IMG/VR virus record: IMGVR_UViG_3300044615_000901
Location: 1 to 26,144 of that record
Length of the DNA: 26,144 bases
Reading direction: 5' to 3' (one strand)
DNA from: a virus
In this document: positions 21,499-26,144 of the stretch, piece after piece
How positions within the stretch are numbered: position 1 is the stretch's first letter
Layout: every line of letters begins with the position of its first letter
Position numbers and translations under genes: made by a program
Notes under the pieces: generated by a model
Databases searched by the model: none
What the model saw: the letters and a program-made list of their open reading frames with translations, nothing else
Told to the model about the DNA's origin: nothing

Positions 21499-22044
21499 AT
21501 GAAGAAAGAGCATTCAAAGCTGATGGACAAAGTTCTCCAGAGTTTAGACTGGGACTCCATCTTGGAAATAAATAAAGTTCTTAGACTAGGAACCGGAACG
21601 GGAAATGAGATCATCCCAGGTCTAAAGAAAAAACCGTTTAGTGATTCTTTAACAAAGAATGACTTTAAGAATGAGTTGAAGGCTCTACTTAAACATGCAA
21701 TCGAAAATCACATTCCGCAGATAAGTTACGGCAACTGGATTATTTATTGGGTCAGTGACGATTGGGATGTAGACATGCATTACCCAGAGGAGATGGACGA
21801 CGATGAAATCGAAGATCTAGATCCAGAGGAGTTTAAGTTTGTGATGGAACCCCAGATAGAAGTTATATTTTCCCCACAGAGGATAAGTCTAGTTGGTGAG
21901 ATTTCTCAACCAGAAGGGACAAACAAAGAGTTTGTAAATCTGGAAGAAATGCTAGAAAAAGCCATCAAAAATGAAGAATATGAACTTGCTACTAAAATTA
22001 GAGATCTAATTTCTCAAAATAAAGAAAAAAAATTAGATAAATAG
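21499..22044 (+). CDS. UVR-motif protein of unknown function
   Basis: A 181-aa acidic protein. Residues 147-176 (NLEEMLEKAIKNEEYELATK then IRDLISQNKEK) match the UVR motif that mediates UvrB-UvrC contact and is also found in McsA and ClpC. The first 130 residues are a separate domain with many Asp/Glu and Trp residues and no family that I recognise. A UVR motif in a phage protein beside UvsE-like and glycosylase genes suggests a possible contact with host UvrB or UvrC. The motif is also used as a general protein-binding helix pair, so the function is open. Confidence 0.78.
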   Translation: MKKEHSKLMDKVLQSLDWDSILEINKVLRLGTGTGNEIIPGLKKKPFSDSLTKNDFKNELKALLKHAIENHIPQISYGNWIIYWVSDDWDVDMHYPEEMDDDEIEDLDPEEFKFVMEPQIEVIFSPQRISLVGEISQPEGTNKEFVNLEEMLEKAIKNEEYELATKIRDLISQNKEKKLDK

Positions 22045-22061
22045 AGGAAATAAATCTCGAT

Positions 22062-22547
22062 TTGAAGCACATTATTCCTATTAACGAATTTTTCCAAGAC
22101 GTTGGAGTCTTTGGTGACACATATGGATATGGAGGGGCTAATGGTGTATTCAAAGTTACCTATAAGCCATACAAGGACCTTTCTGTTACCGTTGGACCAG
22201 ATCCTAACGTGCCAAGATATAAAAAGGGATCTCAATTTCAAGTTGGAGACTATGTTTCTGCAAAACCTATTAACTCCAAGAAGGAAATAATCGGGATGGT
22301 GGTTAAAACAGTTCTTAGTAGTGATGGCAAAAACTACAAGTATTTTGTTCAGATTAAATCCAAGAACAAAAAGGAAGAGGATGTAGTAGAAGTTGTTCCC
22401 AGCACCATTAAATTTATCGATGGTGGAGACAAAGGATTTAACCAAAAAGGAGCAAAGTTTAATATGGATGCGGCAGACGGAGAGGTTTACAATTCACCTT
22501 ATGTTTACAACAACAACGTTGGTGGTGAGCAAGTAGACGGATCTTAA
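22062..22547 (+). CDS. Putative packaged protein with SH3/KOW-like domain
   Basis: A 161-aa protein beginning at TTG (22062) with MKHIIPINEFFQDVGVFGD, which resembles the capsid-targeting-like starts at 10571, 10906 and 25060. INE (7-9) gives an (L/I)-x-E site. No in-frame ATG lies near, and AGAGGA at about 22043 is a fair ribosome site for the TTG. Residues about 62-112 (FQVGDYVSAKPINSKKEIIG onward) look like a small beta barrel similar to residues 586-638 of the 982-aa protein. The C-terminus is Gly/Asn-rich. A virion-internal role is inferred. Confidence 0.68.
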   Translation: MKHIIPINEFFQDVGVFGDTYGYGGANGVFKVTYKPYKDLSVTVGPDPNVPRYKKGSQFQVGDYVSAKPINSKKEIIGMVVKTVLSSDGKNYKYFVQIKSKNKKEEDVVEVVPSTIKFIDGGDKGFNQKGAKFNMDAADGEVYNSPYVYNNNVGGEQVDGS

Positions 22548-22561
22548 TTTTTATTTTATTG

Positions 22562-22580
22562 AAACTCCGCTCTGGAGTTT
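22562..22580 (+). other. Perfect 7-bp hairpin before the UvsE-like gene
   Basis: AAACTCC-GCTCT-GGAGTTT forms a perfect stem with a five-base loop, preceded rather than followed by a T-rich stretch, so it is not a standard rightward terminator. Its 3' arm overlaps a possible TTG start at 22579, which favours the ATG at 22594. It could stabilise or separate mRNA segments. Confidence 0.5.
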
Positions 22581-22593
22581 GCATATAACTTAT

Positions 22594-23481
22594 ATGCTTT
22601 TAAATAGAACAGCTCACAGGATAGGCTACTTGGGCTCTATGAAGTCTTGGGAGGACAAAAAGATTGAATCTTTGAGTCGATTTCTGGATTTCATCATACT
22701 CCACGTTAATTCTAATATTCATAAAGGTATTCATATTACCTGCATAGATATTCTGAATATTGATTTTAGTGAGATTGACTTTTCTAGAATTGAAGAGGAT
22801 TCTTTAGAACAGGAAAAGATCGATATTATTTCTAATTTTTTATCCTTTAAAGAATCCAGAATATTCTTCTTTGTTGGTAAAACTCATTTTTTAGGAAGCC
22901 AACTTCCTGAGGTAGTTTTAGAATGCAAAGAGATCTTAAGAAAGATTTCAGATTTTCTTGAGATGATAGGACAAAAAGGACCTTCCATATTGATTAGGGT
23001 TGGAAGCGCATATGGTAACAGAAAAGAAACCCTTGCTAGATTCTGCTCCGAAGTTAGTTCTCTTACCGAGGAAATATCTTCCAGATTAGTGGTGATGAAT
23101 GATGAAAAGCCAAGCCTATTTTCCGTAACCGATCTTCTCTCTGGTGTCTTCTACTCAACTAAGACCCCAATCTGCTTTAGATTTCTCCCACACCAGTTTA
23201 ACAATGGTGGATTAACCTCAAGAGAAGCATTATTTCTTAGTTCTTCCACCTGGCCAGTCGGGGTTAAGCCGATCTTTATCCTTGCAGAACCCGAATCTAG
23301 CGACGAGTTTGGTGTTCCTAGCAGTCCTTCTCCCTCCGATTATCTTCAGTATAGAATACCAACATTTAATTTGGAGATCGACATTGTGCTTGACTGCGGA
23401 GAAAGAGATCTTGCCTGCGTGAAATACATGCTGGAAAATAAATCTTTAAAACCAATTATTATTAACAAAGTTCCAGATTAG
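22594..23481 (+). CDS. UvsE/UVDE-fold protein with metal ligands apparently lost (pseudoenzyme)
   Basis: A 295-aa protein that aligns by eye with UV-damage endonuclease (a TIM-barrel enzyme with three metals). Matching blocks are RIGYLG near the start, IRVGSAYGNRKETLARF (where the family has IHVGGAYGDK-AL-RF), RLVVMNDE (family RLVLENDD), CFRFLPHQFNNGGLTSREAL (family FDIHHH-N), KPIFILAEPES (family KPKVHVSSP), SDYL, and IDIVLDCGERDLACVKYM (family DIMLEAK-KD-AL). The spacing and order are preserved. In every block the metal-binding residue is replaced: His to Arg, Glu to Met, Asp to Arg, His to Pro, His to Ile, Glu to Asp. I therefore infer a protein with the fold but without the nuclease activity. 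A TTG at 22579 would add five residues. The family assignment is by recognition, not search. Confidence 0.68.
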   Translation: MLLNRTAHRIGYLGSMKSWEDKKIESLSRFLDFIILHVNSNIHKGIHITCIDILNIDFSEIDFSRIEEDSLEQEKIDIISNFLSFKESRIFFFVGKTHFLGSQLPEVVLECKEILRKISDFLEMIGQKGPSILIRVGSAYGNRKETLARFCSEVSSLTEEISSRLVVMNDEKPSLFSVTDLLSGVFYSTKTPICFRFLPHQFNNGGLTSREALFLSSSTWPVGVKPIFILAEPESSDEFGVPSSPSPSDYLQYRIPTFNLEIDIVLDCGERDLACVKYMLENKSLKPIIINKVPD

Positions 23482-23493
23482 GACCGTATATTC
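23482..23493 (+). promoter_or_regulatory. CCGTATATT-type promoter motif before the Fpg-like gene
   Basis: GACCGTATATTC begins right after the stop codon of the UvsE-like gene and lies 26 bases before the ATG at 23508. It is identical over 12 bases to the ligase-gene motif. Confidence 0.55.
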
Positions 23494-23507
23494 TATCAAA
23501 TAGAAAT

Positions 23508-24296
23508 ATGCCAGAACTAGCTGAAGTTAGATTGACGGCTGACTACGTCAATAAAATGTGCGAAGGAAAAACCTTTGCTAGAGTCAGAAAGAACCCAAGT
23601 CACAAAGGGAAACTTTTTCCTCATCCGGAAACTTTCAAGATCTCTGCAGTTTCCAGAGGAAAGGAATTTAAACTCCTACTAGAACACAAAGGAGGAACCG
23701 AACATCTTCTGATGACTATGGGAATGTCCGGTTATTTTAAATTAACCCCGTTTGGAGATGAGATAAAACACTCACATTTGATGTTCGATGCAACTGACGG
23801 AACAACCCTTTCCTTCGTAGACGTTAGAAGATTTGGAAAGTGGGGATTTGGTGATTGGAATAAACTCAGAGGTCCTGACCCAGTACGGGAATATAATGGG
23901 TTTGTAAATAATATCATGACTAATCTTCTTAAAAGAGATTTCGACAAGCCCCTCCACGAGGTTTTGATGAACCAGAAATACTTCAACGGAATCGGAAACT
24001 ATCTTAGAGCAGAGATTCTCTATAGACTTGATATAAATCCATTTCAACCTGCTAGAGATGTAATTTTATCCTCCAAAGTAAGAGAACTTTTTGAACTCTG
24101 CAGGGATATTCCCAATCAGGCTTATCTTCTCGGGGGTGGAAATCTCTACACCTGGGAAACTCCACAGGAATTAGAAATGCACACTTCGATTGGCTCCTGG
24201 ACTGACTGGATGAAATGCTACGGAAATAAAGAAATGTCTTCTGAAATGGACAACATAGGAAGAAGATTTTGGTTTGACCCTAAATGGAAAAAATAA
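23508..24296 (+). CDS. Fpg/Nei-family DNA glycosylase with zincless finger
   Basis: A base-excision repair enzyme predicted to excise oxidised bases and cut the backbone. The 262-aa protein begins MPELAEVRLT, giving the catalytic Pro2 and Glu3 after Met removal. SRGKEF (49-54) supplies the conserved Lys52 and MTMGMSGYF (69-77) the void-filling loop region. DVRRFGKWG (105-113) is also present, and NQKYFNGIGNYLRAEIL (155-171) is the H2TH DNA-binding motif. The end (from about 235) has one Cys instead of the four-Cys zinc finger, but keeps a NIGRRFWFDP hairpin like the zincless finger of NEIL1 and plant Fpg proteins. It should be active. The exonuclease gene follows after one base. Confidence 0.9.
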   Translation: MPELAEVRLTADYVNKMCEGKTFARVRKNPSHKGKLFPHPETFKISAVSRGKEFKLLLEHKGGTEHLLMTMGMSGYFKLTPFGDEIKHSHLMFDATDGTTLSFVDVRRFGKWGFGDWNKLRGPDPVREYNGFVNNIMTNLLKRDFDKPLHEVLMNQKYFNGIGNYLRAEILYRLDINPFQPARDVILSSKVRELFELCRDIPNQAYLLGGGNLYTWETPQELEMHTSIGSWTDWMKCYGNKEMSSEMDNIGRRFWFDPKWKK

Positions 24297-24297
24297 G

Positions 24298-24996
24298 ATG
24301 ATAAAAAAAGATGATATAAAAAACATCCTCTACTTTGACGTTGAAACGGCTGGAGGATATAGGACTCACGAAGATCTAGTTTTAGAAAATCCTAGACTTG
24401 CAAAGCTCTGGGAGAGAAGGGCAAAATATTTTAGAGGAAACACCCCTGGAATGGAAGGTCTAACAGATGCTGAAATTTATTCACATAAATCAGGACTCGA
24501 ACCAGAGTTTGGTCGAGTAGTATGTGTTTCATTTGGAGTTTGGGACGAAACGGGATCACATAGAATGACATCCTTTTATGGTGAAGATGAAAATGAGATA
24601 CTAGAAAAGACCGCAAAGGTTTTAGCAAATGCTTCTGTCAAGGGAATGAAAATCTGTGGGCACAATATCAAAATGTTTGATATTCCCTTCTTGGGTAAAA
24701 AAATGGTCTTTAAAGGTCTGGTTGTTCCAAATAATCTACAGTTATGGGACAAGAAACCCTGGGAGATGCCAATTTTAGACACTGCAGAATTCTTCTCTTT
24801 TGGAAGCTGGTCTCAGAAGTTTTTGGGACTAGATCTTCTAGCTTGCTCTCTCGGGATCGAATCTCCAAAGGAAGACATAGACGGATCGCAAGTTCATGGA
24901 ACATATTGGGACGACAAAGATTATGATAGAATTAAAGAGTATTGCGAAAGAGACGTCGTCACAGTGATGGACGTTCTTAAGAAAGTTTCTCGATAA
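24298..24996 (+). CDS. DnaQ-like DEDDy 3'-5' exonuclease (PolB-exo2 type)
   Basis: A 232-aa predicted 3'-5' exonuclease without a polymerase domain. Exo I is YFDVET (12-17, Asp14 and Glu16), Exo II CGHNIKMFDIPFL (120-132, Asp128) and Exo III YCERDV (215-220, Tyr215 and Asp219). Together these give the DEDDy set of the PolB-like exonuclease group. The long insert between Exo I and II (RTHEDLVLENPRLAKLWERR) is typical of that group. The ATG at 24298 places Exo I near the N-terminus. A longer frame from 24274 would overlap the glycosylase gene by 23 bases. It may serve in repair or proofreading beside the glycosylase, with which it is co-transcribed. Confidence 0.88.
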   Translation: MIKKDDIKNILYFDVETAGGYRTHEDLVLENPRLAKLWERRAKYFRGNTPGMEGLTDAEIYSHKSGLEPEFGRVVCVSFGVWDETGSHRMTSFYGEDENEILEKTAKVLANASVKGMKICGHNIKMFDIPFLGKKMVFKGLVVPNNLQLWDKKPWEMPILDTAEFFSFGSWSQKFLGLDLLACSLGIESPKEDIDGSQVHGTYWDDKDYDRIKEYCERDVVTVMDVLKKVSR

Positions 24997-25015
24997 AATT
25001 TTATCTTAGAATAAG

Positions 25016-25057
25016 AAAGGATTATTTGGATATATAAAATTCAAATAATCCTTTTTT
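25016..25057 (+). terminator. Intrinsic terminator with a promoter-like loop
   Basis: A perfect 13-bp stem (25016-25028 with 25042-25054, AAAGGATTATTTG) ends in a run of six T (25052-25057). It closes the repair gene group 19 bases after its stop. The 13-base loop is GATATATAAAATT, which contains the late-type promoter motif. Confidence 0.88.
25029..25038 (+). promoter_or_regulatory. Late-type motif GATATATAAA in the terminator loop
   Basis: The motif fills the loop of the 25016-25054 hairpin and starts 31 bases before the GTG of the nucleotidyltransferase gene, the same spacing as at 7390. A transcript started here would include the 3' arm but not the full hairpin. Confidence 0.5.
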
Positions 25058-25059
25058 GT

Positions 25060-25854
25060 GTGGAGCCAGTAAAGTCTTTTAGAAACTATTTTATATTTGA
25101 GAAACAGATAGGATCTTTCTATCAGGATGAACTAAACCCAAAATTTTGGACCAAGAGAGTTTCGAAAGACGGGACCAAAGAAAAGTGGATTCTGGATCCT
25201 ATAGTTAGAAAAAAACTCCTAAAGATAGGAGAAGAATTTTACGATGGACTAAAGGACGTAGTTGGTAAAACTCCCATCTACGATATCCAATTGACGGGAT
25301 CTATTGCAAACTACAACTGGACAGACCTTTCCGACTTAGATATTCACGTATTGGTGGATTTTGATAAAATAGATGCACCAAAAAAAGTCATCGAATCTGC
25401 TGGTGAAGGGGCAAAGTTTGTGTGGAACACTCGACATGATATTAAGATGAGAGGACACGATGTTGAGGTCTACCTCCAAAGCTCAGACGAAAGACACCAT
25501 ATAACCGGTTTATACTCACTTAAAGATAACAAGTGGGTTAAAAAACCTCAGTTCGATCCCCCGAAGATTGACGAAGATGATGTCTACAAAAAATCGGACT
25601 TGATAGCGAAAGAGATTTCTGATTTAGAGGGAAAACTGATAAAATCATATTCTTTGCCAAAGGAATCTAGGAATCTCTATCAGAGAGCCAAGTCTCTAAA
25701 GAAGAAGATAAGTAAGATGAGGAAAGAAGGTCTGGAGAAGAAGGGAGAATTTTCTGTCGGTAATCTTGCCTTTAAGAAGCTCAGAAACGATGGATATATA
25801 GGAAAGCTAATTGATGTAATGTCTCAGGCTTACGACAGAATATATTCAGAATAA
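25060..25854 (+). CDS. Nucleotidyltransferase with capsid-targeting-like N-terminus
   Basis: A 264-aa protein with the DNA polymerase beta-type nucleotidyltransferase core: LTGSIANYNWTDLSDLDIHV (78-97) has the G-S motif and the D-x-D pair (Asp92, Asp94). A third acidic strand is DVEVYL (134-139). The substrate is not evident. It could add nucleotides to RNA, protein or small molecules. The C-terminal third is a Lys-rich helical region. The start is GTG at 25060, three bases past the terminator T run, giving MEPVKSFRNYFIFEKQ. This resembles T4 capsid-targeting peptides, with IFE (12-14) as an (L/I)-x-E cleavage site. It may be packaged and injected like T4 Alt. That is inference. Confidence 0.82.
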   Translation: MEPVKSFRNYFIFEKQIGSFYQDELNPKFWTKRVSKDGTKEKWILDPIVRKKLLKIGEEFYDGLKDVVGKTPIYDIQLTGSIANYNWTDLSDLDIHVLVDFDKIDAPKKVIESAGEGAKFVWNTRHDIKMRGHDVEVYLQSSDERHHITGLYSLKDNKWVKKPQFDPPKIDEDDVYKKSDLIAKEISDLEGKLIKSYSLPKESRNLYQRAKSLKKKISKMRKEGLEKKGEFSVGNLAFKKLRNDGYIGKLIDVMSQAYDRIYSE

Positions 25855-25868
25855 AAAGATAAACAAAC

Positions 25869-26144
25869 ATGGTAGTTTTTTTCGTTAAGGAAAATAGTAA
25901 ATTTTCAAGAGGACAATTAATTCCTCTTATGGAAATCCCGGTTAACAAAGAGGGTGAGAAGGTGGAGCTAAATGACTTCCAGTGGTGGGCACCTACTACA
26001 AAGTGGAATCAGTGGTTAAAGGCAAATCCTAGAGATTGGAAAGCAGAAAGCCAACATCCGATTTTTAAGAAATCTACCAGGGAAATTTTTGAGTCTCTAG
26101 TTGAAGACGGAAAGATAGATCGTTCTGTCGTTAGTTTTTCCGAA
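25869..26144 (+). CDS. N-terminal part of an unknown protein, cut by the window end
   Basis: An open frame starting MVVFFVKENSKFSRGQLIPL that runs to the window end (92 codons seen). It contains a Trp-rich stretch (DFQWWAPTTKWNQWLKANPR, around 37-56) and no recognised motif. The ATG follows aagataaacaaac, the A-rich start context usual in this window, 14 bases after the nucleotidyltransferase stop. Confidence 0.65.
   Translation, partial: MVVFFVKENSKFSRGQLIPLMEIPVNKEGEKVELNDFQWWAPTTKWNQWLKANPRDWKAESQHPIFKKSTREIFESLVEDGKIDRSVVSFSE

Noticed and set aside
23732-24047. Two minus-strand frames in the glycosylase gene
   Set aside because: They overlap each other and a clearly functional gene, and have no motif or start context.
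24274-24297. Upstream ATG for the DnaQ-like exonuclease
   Set aside because: It would overlap the end of the glycosylase gene and add eight residues before the usual family start. The ATG at 24298 gives Exo I at the expected place.
25793-25800. GATATATA near the end of the nucleotidyltransferase gene
   Set aside because: It encodes Gly-Tyr-Ile in frame and is about 70 bases from the next start, so codon use explains it.
1-26144. tRNA genes, CRISPR arrays, insertion sequences, homing endonucleases, integrase or attachment sites
   Set aside because: Looked for but not seen: no cloverleaf-like segments with a T-arm GTTCRANNC, no spaced direct repeats, no transposase, HNH, GIY-YIG or integrase motifs in the products.

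Overview
The window is 26 kb of a tailed-phage genome, and every supported gene is on the plus strand. Several products match T4-type core proteins: portal gp20 (in two copies), head-completion nuclease gp4, late sigma factor gp55, DNA ligase gp30, clamp-loader subunits gp44 and (more divergent) gp62, the FEN-type RNase H, and dCMP deaminase. This points to a large myovirus distantly related to T4. The sequence is AT-rich and arginine is mostly AGA. Most start codons follow A/T-rich stretches with little or no Shine-Dalgarno sequence. That start context is typical of Bacteroidota genes and their phages, so a Bacteroidota host is a reasonable guess but not proven.

Layout. 1-1714: the end of a zinc-ribbon-like protein (possibly baseplate-hub related), a 52-aa protein, and a long Lys/Glu/Ser-rich protein. 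1787-4264: dCMP deaminase, an ECF-like sigma factor, a membrane protein, and a RecB/Cas4-like PD-(D/E)XK nuclease. 4310-7326: an unknown soluble protein, a terminator, two membrane proteins, and two paralogous beta-rich proteins. 7421-11538: a 982-aa repeat-bearing protein whose frame appears to continue through a -1 frameshift on a run of nine A, followed by two proteins whose N-termini resemble T4 capsid-targeting peptides. 11627-16346: gp55, gp4, an unknown protein, and the two tandem portal genes. 16384-21483: replication genes (ligase, clamp loader, guanylate-kinase-like NMP kinase, RNase H, gp62-like). 21499-24996: a repair-flavoured group (UVR-motif protein, a UvsE-fold protein that seems to have lost its metal ligands, a zincless Fpg/Nei-type glycosylase, a DnaQ-like exonuclease). 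25060 to the end: a nucleotidyltransferase with a capsid-targeting-like N-terminus and a partial gene.

Control. Three strong intrinsic terminators (about 4857, 11561, 25016) divide the window. Two recurrent promoter-like motifs are visible. GATATATAA/TATAAATA, resembling the T4 late promoter, precedes mainly structural or unknown genes. (G)(A/T)CCGTATATT(C/T) precedes dCMP deaminase, DNA ligase and the Fpg-like gene. The window encodes two different sigma factors, so a two-sigma, two-promoter programme is a natural hypothesis. In two of the terminators the late-type motif lies in the hairpin loop. Many genes are tightly packed, and five junctions are one-base TAATG overlaps that suggest translational coupling.

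No tRNA gene, CRISPR array, insertion sequence, attachment site or replication origin was recognised, and no gene-free stretch exceeds 300 bases.
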